The notes under the pieces were generated by a model, which saw only the letters and a list, made by a program, of their open reading frames with translations, was not told where the DNA came from and searched no databases. The position numbers were made by a program, and so were the translations under genes. A stretch of DNA of 64,000 bases from the NCBI RefSeq assembly GCF_006363815.1, contig NZ_RRYT01000006.1, positions 124,216-188,215 on the forward strand. The letters are read 5' to 3'. Below, one piece after another: positions 1 to 7,842 of this stretch. How positions within the stretch are numbered: the stretch's first letter is position 1; every line of letters begins with the position of its first letter. The DNA comes from Thermomonospora catenispora. Its GTDB lineage: Bacteria > Actinomycetota > Actinomycetes > Streptosporangiales > Streptosporangiaceae.

Positions 1-481
1 TCGAGGCGCCGGTGTCGAGCCGTTCCCATGCGGCGAGGTAGGGGGCCAGGTCGTCGACGGCCTGGGCGATCGAGCTCAGCGCCGTCCCGGCGTCCGGGCG
101 TGCCGGGAACTCCGCCAGGGTGCGGGCCCAGAACGCCTCCAGGAACGCGGTGATCGCCCGCTGCTCCGGCCAGTCCCGCCACCCGGCCAGGGCCAGTTTG
201 CCGAAGACGATCTCCGGGTCGGGCCAGCCGAACGCGTCGTCGGCCGCCAGCTCCAGCAGCCGGGGCGCGAAGTAGCGGAACTCCGCCACATCTCCCCAGG
301 TGGTGAGCGCGCGGAAGGCGTATGTGGCCAGCTCCTCGGCGGACAGTCGGCGCAGCGGCCGGGCCAGCAGCGGCGCGCCCGCGTCCGGCCCCACGCAGCA
401 GGGGCATCCGGGCAGTTCGGCCGGGCGCGGCACCGACGCGAACGCCGCATACAGCTCTTCGACGGCCGCCTCCCAGTGCAT
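1..481 (-). CDS. Conserved hypothetical protein with CPCC motif (3' end outside window)
   Basis: The visible 160 residues begin at an ATG at 481 and read without stop to the window edge, so the C-terminus is missing. Near residue 30 there is a CPCC cysteine cluster, followed by a helical, acidic, Trp-rich segment (FGWPDPEIVFGKLALAGW). No signal peptide or membrane segment is visible. A purine-rich GAGAGG lies about 14 nt upstream of the ATG, and an in-frame GTG at 496 is an alternative start. I do not recognise a characterised family. The cysteine cluster could bind metal, but that is a guess. Codon use with G/C in third position throughout supports real coding in this frame. Confidence 0.55.
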   Translation of the reverse strand, partial: MHWEAAVEELYAAFASVPRPAELPGCPCCVGPDAGAPLLARPLRRLSAEELATYAFRALTTWGDVAEFRYFAPRLLELAADDAFGWPDPEIVFGKLALAGWRDWPEQRAITAFLEAFWARTLAEFPARPDAGTALSSIAQAVDDLAPYLAAWERLDTGAS

Positions 482-790
482 CCGCCGATCGTCCACCTCT
501 CATCGTTCGAAAAGCCAGTTCTTTTCGGAAGGGCGCCCGGCCGATCCCCCGATCCACCCCCTCGACGCGAGGAGAACTCGATGGCGAGCCGGGTGCCCGG
601 CGGGTCCGCTGCAGCTCGCCGGTCCGGCCCTCAGCCGGGCGCTCAGCGCCCACAAGTGACCTCTCCGTGCCCCCAAAAGCGGGCACGGGACGATCGGAGG
701 GCGGACGCGCGGGGCACGACGGCCGGCGAGAGGCGGCCGCTCTCGCCGGCCGGGCCGGCCGGGGAGGTTCCTGCGCCGCGGTCGTCGGGG
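482..790. other. Intergenic stretch without a gene
   Basis: No credible coding region. It lies upstream of the minus-strand hypothetical gene and downstream of the minus-strand gene at 791-1537. An 8-bp stem (CCGTGCCC, 665-672, pairing with GGGCACGG, 681-688) about 100 nt past the stop of that gene could be a weak terminator, but no T-tract follows. The relatively A/T-rich part at 500-530 is the likely promoter zone of the hypothetical gene. Confidence 0.5.
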
Positions 791-1537
791 TCAGGCGGCG
801 TAGTTGCGCAGGACGCGCAGGGCCGCGGCGGCGTGCGGGCCCTCGGCGCGCAGGGAGGTGTCCTCGGGACGCAGCCGACGGGCCCCGACCCGGCAGAACT
901 CGCCCGCCGGACCGGTGATCACGCTCGGCGCGTCGGCGTCGCCGAACTCCCAGCGCTCCCCCGCCGGACCGGTCAGCACGCAGCGGACCGGGCCTCCCTC
1001 CTCTCCGGCCACCGCGAACGCGTACGGCAGGGTGCGCTGCGCCAGCCGGGCGATGTGCCACAGCCGCGCGGTGTCGGGGTAATCGACGCCGAGGGGACCG
1101 GTGACGTCCAGGGCGTGCGCCCAGTGTTCGGCGATGCGGGTGGCGGCCAGGGTGCGCGGCGACAACGGGACCGCCGCCCAGTGCAGGCGCGTTCCGGCGG
1201 GGCAGCCGCGCAGCGCCTCCAGCGCCGCCGCGGCGGACCTCCGCCAGCGCCGGAAGACCTCCTCCGGAGGCGCGCCGCGTTCTTCGGCGACCATGCGGTC
1301 CATCAACTCGTCCAGCGGAACGCCCTCCGGGCGGGCGAACTGCTCCCGGTCGCCGGTGACGCTGGCCACGACGAGCTCGTTGGTCTGCGCCAGATGCAGG
1401 ACCACGTCGCCGACCGTCCATCCGGGCGCGCCGGATGCGGCGTCCCACCGTTGAGGCGGTATCGCCGCGAGCACGGCCTCCAGGTGCGCGTGTTCGGCGG
1501 CCAGGTCGTCGAAGACGTCTCTCTCCTCGTGGATCAC
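791..1537 (-). CDS. TIGR03084-type metal-binding/maleylpyruvate-isomerase-like protein
   Basis: A 248-residue protein from a GTG at 1537, matching the usual length of the TIGR03084 family, a branch of the mycothiol-dependent (DinB-like) fold. An N-terminal four-helix part carries the GWTVGDVVLHLA motif near residues 40-51, and a second conserved histidine occurs in RIAEHWAHALDV. Such histidines bind a divalent metal in related proteins. The C-terminal part is a small beta domain. The substrate is unknown; a thiol-dependent role is inferred from the fold only. The reading frame stays open further upstream, but that extension is Arg/Pro-rich and unlike the family. An operator-like repeat at 1549-1565 lies 11 bp ahead of the start. 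Confidence 0.8.
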   Translation of the reverse strand: MIHEERDVFDDLAAEHAHLEAVLAAIPPQRWDAASGAPGWTVGDVVLHLAQTNELVVASVTGDREQFARPEGVPLDELMDRMVAEERGAPPEEVFRRWRRSAAAALEALRGCPAGTRLHWAAVPLSPRTLAATRIAEHWAHALDVTGPLGVDYPDTARLWHIARLAQRTLPYAFAVAGEEGGPVRCVLTGPAGERWEFGDADAPSVITGPAGEFCRVGARRLRPEDTSLRAEGPHAAAALRVLRNYAA

Positions 1538-1548
1538 CGTCCCACGGT

Positions 1549-1565
1549 ACCGAACGGGATTCGGG
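1549..1565. promoter_or_regulatory. Operator-like inverted repeat upstream of the TIGR03084 gene
   Basis: ACCGAAC-GGG-ATTCGGG: imperfect 7-3-7 inverted repeat 11 bp upstream of the GTG start at 1537. It has the same geometry and CCGAA/TTCGG core as the sites at 51064-51080 and 52773-52789, but two arm positions do not pair. It may belong to the same regulator's set of sites; this is inference. Confidence 0.35.
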
Positions 1566-1687
1566 AAATACAGGAGCGGCCGGCCGGATCCGGCCAGGCG
1601 GCATGAGGCGGCGTGCGAGGGCGGGCGGCCGCCGACGCCGTTCCGGCGCCCGAGGGCCGCCGAGGCGATGCCCCCGGCATGCACGAC

Positions 1688-1726
1688 GTCTCTCCGCACG
1701 GTCTCTCCGCACGGTCTCTCCGCACG
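1688..1726. repeat. Three perfect tandem copies of a 13-bp unit
   Basis: GTCTCTCCGCACG occurs three times head to tail without a mismatch (1688-1700, 1701-1713, 1714-1726). It lies between the start of the TIGR03084 gene and the end of the monooxygenase gene (stop at 1761), so it is downstream of the latter on the minus strand. Copy number may vary between strains. Confidence 0.95.
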
Positions 1727-1760
1727 CGGCGTCGGGCCGCTCCCCCGGCCGGCGGCAGGG

Positions 1761-3239
1761 TCAGGACTGCAGGGCCCGGGCGGCGGGGGCGCCGCAGTGC
1801 CGGTGCAGCGCCGACTGGATCGCCGAGACCGATTGCGGGCTCTCCGCGGCCCAGGCGATGTAGGCGTCGGGGCGGACCAGGACGATGAGGCCGGTGGCGG
1901 CCCCGGCCTCGGCGATCTGGACGCGGTCGGACCAGGAGACGACCGCGGTCTGTCGAGGGCGCCCGCCGGGCGGCGTCACCAGCAGGAAACGGCCGTCGCG
2001 GAGCGCCTCATAGAGCCGCCGCCCGCCGGCGAGCGGGACGTCGGGAGCGCGTCTGCCGGTCAGCGGATGCTCCGTGGACGGGGCCGGGTAGGCGATGTCG
2101 AGACCGGAGACGGCGCCGGCGGCCCGGCGGACCAGCGGGGGGACGTTCGCCGCCACCCGGACCAGACCGCCGCGCACGGCGCGCAGCGGGCGCGGGCCGA
2201 GCAGGGCCGCCCGCACGAGGAGGCCGCTGACCCGCAGCGCCGCCCGGCCGACCGGACGGCGTTCGGCATGGTAGGAGTCCAGCAGGTCGGGCGGGGCCCA
2301 GCCGTGCACCGCGGCGGCGAGCTTCCAGCCGAGGTTGGCGGCGTCCTGCAGACCGGTGTTCATGCCCAGCCCGCCGGCCGGGGAGTGGACGTGCGCGGCG
2401 TCCCCGGCCAGGAACACCCGGCCGGACCGATAACGCGGCACCTGGCGCTCGTCGCTGTGGAACCGCGACATCCAACGGGGGTCGTGCATGCCGTAGTCGG
2501 TGCCCAACGCCCGCCGCACCACCGCGCGGAGCTCCGCCAGCTCGATCGGGGCGTGATCGGGGAGCTGCCGACGGCGGTTCCAGGCGATCACCCGGTACCA
2601 GCCGTCGCCGAACGGGATCAAGAGCGCGAAGCCGTTCCCGTCGCCGTTCACGGTCACCGTGTCCGGCGGGGTGCGGGACAGGCGCACGTCGGCCAGCATC
2701 ACCGAGCGCACCACCGAACGGCCGGGGAACCCCAGGCCCAGCTCCCGCCGCACCGTGCTGTGCGCCCCGTCCGCGCCGACCACGTAGCGGGCCCGGATGC
2801 GGCGGGTCCTGCCGCGCCGGTCCCGCACGGTCACATCGACGCCCGCGGGGTCCTGGCGCAGCGCGATCACCTCGGTGCCCGTCCGGAGCTCCGCCCCATA
2901 GGCCCGGGCGCGGGCCTCCAGCAGCCGCTCGGTGTGGTACTGGGGGGTGACGAGCACGCACGGGAACCGGCCGGGCAGCACCGACAGGTCCAGCTCCACC
3001 GCGCCGAACAGCCGCAGCCGCCGCACCACCGTCCCGGTGGCGATCAGGTCGTCGGCCAGGCCCCGGGCGTCGAGCTGCTCCAGGGTCCGGGCGTGCACGG
3101 CGAACGCGCGGGAGAGGTTCGACTCCTCATCGCGCCGTTCCGCCACCACGCAGCCGACGCCGGCGGCGGCCAGGTCGCCGGCCAGCAGCAGCCCGGTCGG
3201 CCCGGCTCCCACGACGAGCACCTCCGCGCGTTCCACCAT
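1761..3239 (-). CDS. FAD-dependent aromatic-ring monooxygenase (PHBH type)
   Basis: A 492-residue group A flavoprotein monooxygenase that would hydroxylate an aromatic substrate using NAD(P)H and O2. The three family signatures are present: the dinucleotide-binding GxGxxG at residues 11-16 (GAGPTG), the DG motif GADGAHSTVR, and the GD motif GRVFLAGDAAH followed by GGLGMNTGLQDA. A thioredoxin-like C-terminal region (residues about 390-490) resembles that of phenol hydroxylase and RdmE/PgaE-type enzymes. The ATG at 3239 was chosen because the Rossmann strand begins directly after it; the frame is open upstream but the extra sequence is not protein-like. It stands alone with no polyketide or catabolic genes beside it, so the substrate cannot be predicted. 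Confidence 0.88.
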   Translation of the reverse strand: MVERAEVLVVGAGPTGLLLAGDLAAAGVGCVVAERRDEESNLSRAFAVHARTLEQLDARGLADDLIATGTVVRRLRLFGAVELDLSVLPGRFPCVLVTPQYHTERLLEARARAYGAELRTGTEVIALRQDPAGVDVTVRDRRGRTRRIRARYVVGADGAHSTVRRELGLGFPGRSVVRSVMLADVRLSRTPPDTVTVNGDGNGFALLIPFGDGWYRVIAWNRRRQLPDHAPIELAELRAVVRRALGTDYGMHDPRWMSRFHSDERQVPRYRSGRVFLAGDAAHVHSPAGGLGMNTGLQDAANLGWKLAAAVHGWAPPDLLDSYHAERRPVGRAALRVSGLLVRAALLGPRPLRAVRGGLVRVAANVPPLVRRAAGAVSGLDIAYPAPSTEHPLTGRRAPDVPLAGGRRLYEALRDGRFLLVTPPGGRPRQTAVVSWSDRVQIAEAGAATGLIVLVRPDAYIAWAAESPQSVSAIQSALHRHCGAPAARALQS

Positions 3240-3406
3240 CGGTTGGTACCCGAGGACGAGCGCGGGACAACCGGCTGGAGCGCCCCGCCCGAGAGCGCCC
3301 GCGGCGCCGGCCCGTTCCGGCCGCACCTCGCTCTGCGCCGTCCTCCGGGCGGCCAGGGCCGGTCCGGCCGCCCCGAGCCCGCGGGGAGCGGCCGGACCGG
3401 GAGGGG

Positions 3407-4036
3407 TCAGCAGGTGCCGAGCATGGCGGTCAGGGCGCTCTTCTCGGCGCTGTCGACGCTGAGGCCCCAGTACCACTTCACCTGGATCCAGGCCCGGGCG
3501 TAGGTGCAGCGGAACGCGGCCCGCGGCGGCTGCCATTCGGCCGGGTCCTTGTCGCCCTTGGCCTGGTTGACCTCGTCGGTGACGGCCCACAGCTGGGGCC
3601 CGCCCAGGTCGTTGGCGAACGCCCGGCGCCGCTCGGTGGTCCAGGCGTGGGCGCCGGAGGCCCAGGCCTCGGCCAGCGGCACCATGTGGTCGATGTCGAC
3701 GTCGGAGGCCCGGTACCAGGTGGCGCCGTCGTAGGGGGAGTACCAGGAGCCGGAGGTCGGGTAGCAGGCCGAGTCGGTGACCACGTTCGCGCCGTCGCGC
3801 TTGAGCACCGTCTCGCGGGTGTTGCAGGCGCCGGAGACGGTGATCCAGTGCGGGAACAGCGACCGGTCGTAGGAGGAGTGGTTGGACTCGGGGCGCACGG
3901 TCAGCGCGGCGAGCCGGGAGGCGGCGGTCGAGGCGGACGGGATGTTGGGCGGGGTCGCCGAGGCCGGGGTCGCCAGGGCGGGGACGGTGAGCGCGGGGAG
4001 CACGGCCAGGACGGCCGCGGCGAGCGATCGTCGCAT
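3407..4036 (-). CDS. Secreted HNH endonuclease family protein (DUF1524-like)
   Basis: A 209-residue exported protein. Residues 1-27 form a classical Sec signal peptide: two arginines, a hydrophobic core, then a TPASA-type cleavage site. The mature part carries the HNH-type motif DIDHMVPLAEAW, then NDLGGPQLWAVTDEVNQAKGD, and closes with Tyr/Trp-rich sequence and a final cysteine; several paired cysteines suggest disulfides. Secreted relatives in actinomycetes are taken to be extracellular non-specific nucleases. A Shine-Dalgarno AAGGGA lies about 11 nt before the ATG at 4036. No immunity gene or toxin-delivery domain is adjacent, so a scavenging nuclease is more likely than a toxin (inference). 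Confidence 0.85.
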   Translation of the reverse strand: MRRSLAAAVLAVLPALTVPALATPASATPPNIPSASTAASRLAALTVRPESNHSSYDRSLFPHWITVSGACNTRETVLKRDGANVVTDSACYPTSGSWYSPYDGATWYRASDVDIDHMVPLAEAWASGAHAWTTERRRAFANDLGGPQLWAVTDEVNQAKGDKDPAEWQPPRAAFRCTYARAWIQVKWYWGLSVDSAEKSALTAMLGTC

Positions 4037-4472
4037 CAGCGGGGATCCCTTCCGCCGCCCGCCTCGGGCAGGGACCGGCCGTCCCTGAGGGGACCCGGGA
4101 GGGCGGCAGACCGAAGATCACCCAAAACCGTGACAAGTACAATAAATCGGAATTAATTACCGCAAATATGTTTCAATCGCCAAGGAATCGCCGTCGCTCG
4201 AGAGGGCACCGCCCGGGGCCGAGATCGCGGGGGCCGCCCGGTCCGGGCAGGGCCGAAGCCGGCCGGGCCGGCATACGGCCGGGCGCTCCGCCCGCCCCGG
4301 CCGAGGCGGGCGTCGGGAACGCACGGCCGCGCGAAGACGGACCGTTCCAACCCGGGCGATGCACTGGTCTGCGTCCTGAACCGGTCCGGTATGCCCCCGC
4401 CGCGGGTTACCCTGTCGCCCTGATCGCCCCGCCGAAACCGAGCCGCCCACCAACCCGAGGGGGTCGCAGCCC
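4037..4472. other. Divergent intergenic region with AT-rich island
   Basis: Lies between the divergently oriented nuclease (minus) and TetR (plus) genes. A roughly 50-bp A/T-rich island around 4130-4185, containing AATTAATT, stands out sharply from its GC-rich surroundings and is the probable promoter zone for one or both genes. I could not assign convincing -35/-10 pairs. No gene is visible in the remaining sequence up to the TetR start. Confidence 0.5.
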
Positions 4473-5066
4473 GTGTCGAAGCAGGCCGCAGAGAAGGCGC
4501 AGATCGTCGAGGCCGCCTACCGATGCCTGGCCGACACCGACGGCGCGACCGCCTCCATCACCGCCATCCTCACCGCCGCGGGCCTGTCGACCCGGGCCTT
4601 CTACCGGCACTTCCAGTCCAAGGACGGGCTGCTGCTGACCATGTTCCGCGAGGACGCCGACCGGGTGATGCAGGAGCTGCGGGCACAGGTCGCCGCCGCG
4701 CCCACCCCCACCGAGGCGCTGCGCGCCCTGATCCACGGGATGCTCCGGCTCACCGCCGACCCCGCCCGGCGACGGCGCGTGCTGGTGCTGACCTCGCAGG
4801 AGGCCCAGCGGGCGCGGGGCTACACCGCCGAGCTGGCCCGCTTCCGGGCGATCCAGGACTCGGTCATCTCCGGCATCCTGCGCTCCGGGCTGGCCGACGG
4901 CTCCTTCCCCCGGGCCGAGCCCGACTCCGACGCCCGCTTCATCCGCGCCGCCCTGGATCAGGCCTTCGAGGAGCAGATGCGGCAGACGAGCTCCCTGGGC
5001 CCCGAGGAGGCGGCCGAACAGGTCTGCGGGTTCGCCCTGCGCGCCCTGGGAGCCCGCCCCGCCTGA
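4473..5066 (+). CDS. TetR/AcrR family transcriptional regulator
   Basis: A 197-residue repressor of the TetR class. The N-terminal helix-turn-helix covers about residues 8-55, with recognition-helix sequence GLSTRAFYRHFQSKDGLL. The C-terminal two thirds is the helical ligand-binding and dimer domain. Start is a GTG preceded by GAGGGGG at about 9 nt. It converges on the MMPL exporter gene, with a strong terminator between them. Control of that exporter is plausible by neighbourhood, but the arrangement is not the usual divergent one, so the target is uncertain. Confidence 0.88.
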   Translation: MSKQAAEKAQIVEAAYRCLADTDGATASITAILTAAGLSTRAFYRHFQSKDGLLLTMFREDADRVMQELRAQVAAAPTPTEALRALIHGMLRLTADPARRRRVLVLTSQEAQRARGYTAELARFRAIQDSVISGILRSGLADGSFPRAEPDSDARFIRAALDQAFEEQMRQTSSLGPEEAAEQVCGFALRALGARPA

Positions 5067-5196
5067 CCGGGCCCTCGCCCGGAGAGGATCCGAGCGCGTC
5101 GGGCCGCGCAGGCGATGGCGGCGCGGCCCCTCTTCCGGCGCGGCGCGTCCGCCCCGCGAGCCGCACGGCGTACCATCGACCCCGGTGATGCGACGA

Positions 5197-5232
5197 GGCC
5201 GGCCCGCCCCGCAGGGGGCGGGCCGGCCTTTT
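5197..5232 (+). terminator. Intrinsic terminator of the TetR gene
   Basis: A perfect 14-bp GC stem (5197-5210 with 5215-5228), a 4-nt loop and then TTTT at 5229-5232. The T-tract is on the plus-strand side only, so it ends transcription from the TetR gene and shields the convergent exporter gene. Confidence 0.9.
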
Positions 5233-5249
5233 CCCGCGGTCGTCCCCGG

Positions 5250-7430
5250 TCAGGAGGGACGTTCCAGAGCGACCTTGGGCAGGAGCCGGGCCAGCGGGGA
5301 CGGCAGCCACCAGGCGCCGCGGCCGAGCAGCTGCATCGCCGCGGGCACGATCAGGCAGCGGATCACCACCGCGTCGAGCAGGATCGCCACCGCCAGGCCG
5401 AGACCGAACTGCTGCAGCATCCGGCTGGGGCTGAGGACGAACGCGGCGAACACCACGATCATGATGGCCGCCGCCGCGGTGATCACCTTGCCGGTGGCGG
5501 CCAGGCCCTCACGGACCGCCCGCCGGTGATCCCCGGTCCGCTCCCACTCCTCGTGGATCCGGGAGACCAGGAACACCTCATAGTCCATCGACAGCCCGAA
5601 CACGATCGCGAAGATCATCACCGGGATGAACGCCTCGATCGGGCCGGGCTGCGCCCCGAACCAGCCGTGCTGGAACACCAGCGTGATCGCGCCCAGCGCC
5701 GCCGTGATGGACAGCAGGTTCAGCACCGCCGCCTTCAGCGGGATCAGCAAGGACCGGAACACCGCCATCAGCAGCAGCGACGACAGCCCCACCACGATCG
5801 CCACGAACAACGGCATCCGCCCGGCCACCGTGTCGGCGAAGTCCTGGGCGGCGGCGGTCGGCCCCCCGACCAGGTAGCTGCCGCCGGTGCGCTCGGCCAG
5901 CGACGGCAGCACGTCCGTGCGGAGCGTGTGCACCAGCTCGCCGGTGGCCTCGTCCTGCGGCGCGGTCTCGGGGAACGCGATCACGGTGAACACGGCTCCG
6001 TCCTTGGACGGCAGCGGCGGGGTCGCCGCGGCGATGCCGTCCGTCTCGGTCAGCGCCGCCTGCAGCTGCCGCGCGGCGGGCTCGCCGCCCTGGGCGACCA
6101 CGACGAGCGGGCCGTTGAACCCCGGTCCGAAGCCCTCGGCCAGCAGGTCGTAGGCGCGGCGGCTGGTGGAGGAGGGAGAGTCGTTGCCCGCGTCGGCGAA
6201 TCCCAGCCGCAGGTCCAGGGCGGGGGCCGACAACGCCAGCAGGGCGGCGACGGCGACGAGCAGGGCGGGCAGCGGGCGACGCTGCACCGCCGCGGCCATC
6301 GCCCGCCAGCGCGCGCCCTCGACCCGGCCCTTGGCCTCGGCCCGGGCGGCGCGCCTGCGGACGTTCCGTTCGATGCGCCCGCCGAACACCGCCAGCAGGG
6401 CGGGCAGCAGGGTGAGCGAGGCGGCCATGGTCACCAGCACGGTCAACGCCACCGCCAGCGCCACGCCCTGCAGCGCGCCCAGCCCCAGCGCCACCAGCCC
6501 GAGCAGCGCGATGATCACGGTGCAGCCGGCGAAGAACACCGTCCGGCCCGCCGCGTCCAGCGCGATCCGCGTGGCGGCGGCGCGGTCGGCCCCGGCGGTC
6601 AGCTCGTGCCGGTACCGGTAGAAGATCAGCAGCGCGTAGTCCACGCCGACGCCCAGGCCCACCAGCATCATGATCGGCGGGGTGAAGTCGGCGACCGTGA
6701 ACACGTACGAGGCCAGCGTGATCAGCCCCACCGCGCCGCCCACCGCGAACAGCGCGGTGACCAGCGGCAGCGCCGCCGCCACCAGCGACCCGAACAGCAG
6801 CACCAGGATCACCAGCGCGGCCAGCATGCCGGCGCCCTCGGCCGCCCCGCCCTCCTCGGACTCGGCGACCTCCCGGATCGCGTCGCCGCCCAGCTCGATC
6901 TGGAGACCGTCGGTCTCGGCGGACTCGGCGACGTCGATGATCCGGGCGACGTCCTCGTTGCGCACCTGCTCGGCCCTGCCGGTGAGGGTGACGGTGGCAT
7001 AGCCGATGGTCCCGTCACGGGAGATCGCCGAGGCGTCGGCGTAGGGGCTGCGCACATCGGCGACGCCGGGCAGCCCGCGCACCCGCTGCAGCATCGGCTC
7101 GATGCGGTCGCGGACCCCGGCCAGCCCGCGCTCGCTGTGCACGACGATCTGCACGCTGTCCCCGGCCTGCAGCGAGCCGTGCTCGGTCAGCAGGTCCGTG
7201 GCGGCCTGCGAATCGGTGCCGGGCAGGGAGAAGTCGTTGCGGTAGTCGCTGCCGGCCGCCTGGGAGCCGACGGTGACGGCGGCCACCACCAGCACCCACA
7301 GCAGCAGCGCGCCCCAGCGGTGCCGCTGCGACCAGGCGGCCAGCCGCCCGAACAGGCCGGCGCGGGGGGCGTCCCGCGCCGCGGGGTCGGCGGACCCGGC
7401 CGACGCGGCCGGGCCGTGAGTCATCGTCAT
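5250..7430 (-). CDS. MMPL/RND family transporter
   Basis: A 726-residue integral membrane transporter of the MMPL branch of the RND superfamily. The topology is classical: one TM segment near residue 40, a large extracytoplasmic loop, five TM segments with GLGVGVDYALLIFYR, and then a repeat of this plan in the second half (VFGLSMDYEVFLVSRIHEEW). The two Gly-x-x-x-Asp-Tyr motifs carry the proton-relay aspartates typical of the family. Such proteins export lipids, siderophores or drugs; the cargo cannot be told here. Start is the ATG at 7430, with GAGG 9 nt upstream; the ATG at 7436, which overlaps the previous gene's stop (TGATG), is the alternative. It is co-transcribed with the small membrane protein upstream. 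Confidence 0.92.
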   Translation of the reverse strand: MTMTHGPAASAGSADPAARDAPRAGLFGRLAAWSQRHRWGALLLWVLVVAAVTVGSQAAGSDYRNDFSLPGTDSQAATDLLTEHGSLQAGDSVQIVVHSERGLAGVRDRIEPMLQRVRGLPGVADVRSPYADASAISRDGTIGYATVTLTGRAEQVRNEDVARIIDVAESAETDGLQIELGGDAIREVAESEEGGAAEGAGMLAALVILVLLFGSLVAAALPLVTALFAVGGAVGLITLASYVFTVADFTPPIMMLVGLGVGVDYALLIFYRYRHELTAGADRAAATRIALDAAGRTVFFAGCTVIIALLGLVALGLGALQGVALAVALTVLVTMAASLTLLPALLAVFGGRIERNVRRRAARAEAKGRVEGARWRAMAAAVQRRPLPALLVAVAALLALSAPALDLRLGFADAGNDSPSSTSRRAYDLLAEGFGPGFNGPLVVVAQGGEPAARQLQAALTETDGIAAATPPLPSKDGAVFTVIAFPETAPQDEATGELVHTLRTDVLPSLAERTGGSYLVGGPTAAAQDFADTVAGRMPLFVAIVVGLSSLLLMAVFRSLLIPLKAAVLNLLSITAALGAITLVFQHGWFGAQPGPIEAFIPVMIFAIVFGLSMDYEVFLVSRIHEEWERTGDHRRAVREGLAATGKVITAAAAIMIVVFAAFVLSPSRMLQQFGLGLAVAILLDAVVIRCLIVPAAMQLLGRGAWWLPSPLARLLPKVALERPS

Positions 7431-7435
7431 GAGCA

Positions 7436-7684
7436 TCAACCTCGTTTTCCGGAATGAGGGCCGCGACCGGTCAGCCGGGCCCCGACGATCGCGCCGATCA
7501 CGGCGCAGGCCACCGGCACCGCCACGACGGCGGGCGGCGGCTCGCCGGTGCCGTCGAAGGCGAGCGAGCGGCCCAGGACGAAGGTGAAGAAGACGCCCAC
7601 CAGCTCGATCAGCAGGAATCCGACGGCCCCGCCGACGAGCAGCCCGACGAGGGTGGCCCGACCGGACGGCGAGTTCGCGTTCAT
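7436..7684 (-). CDS. Small two-TM membrane protein upstream of the MMPL transporter
   Basis: An 82-residue protein with two predicted membrane helices (about residues 9-37 and 49-70), joined by a short loop with several prolines, and a basic C-terminus. The stop overlaps the potential first ATG of the transporter gene by one base (TGATG), so the two are translationally coupled. It could be an accessory subunit of the exporter, but no characterised family was recognised. The start was set at the ATG at 7684; an earlier ATG would add an unlikely His/Cys-containing leader. Confidence 0.7.
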   Translation of the reverse strand: MNANSPSGRATLVGLLVGGAVGFLLIELVGVFFTFVLGRSLAFDGTGEPPPAVVAVPVACAVIGAIVGARLTGRGPHSGKRG

Positions 7685-7842
7685 GTCCGCAGCGTGGATG
7701 CACGTCCACCGCCCGGGCATCGGCCTGCGGCGGACACCCGTCGTACTCCACGGGTTGCGATCTCGCCGTCGCCCCTACTCCCGGGGTTGCGACCCGGTGC
7801 GGGACGGCGTTCTTCGGACCGGTCCGGGCCTAAGCTGAGGAC

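Noticed and set aside
581-1606. Plus-strand ATG at 581 preceded by GAGGAGA, opening a long frame
   Set aside because: The ribosome-binding-like sequence is tempting, but the frame is antisense to the TIGR03084 gene and its translation is not protein-like.
3407-4036. Secreted HNH protein as a contact-dependent toxin
   Set aside because: It has a plain Sec signal and no delivery domain or adjacent immunity gene; the family is usually a free nuclease.
5115-7457. A 780-codon open frame on the plus strand, opposite the MMPL gene
   Set aside because: Translation is Gln/Arg/His/Gly-rich low complexity, the usual antisense shadow of a GC-rich gene; the minus-strand product is a full RND transporter.
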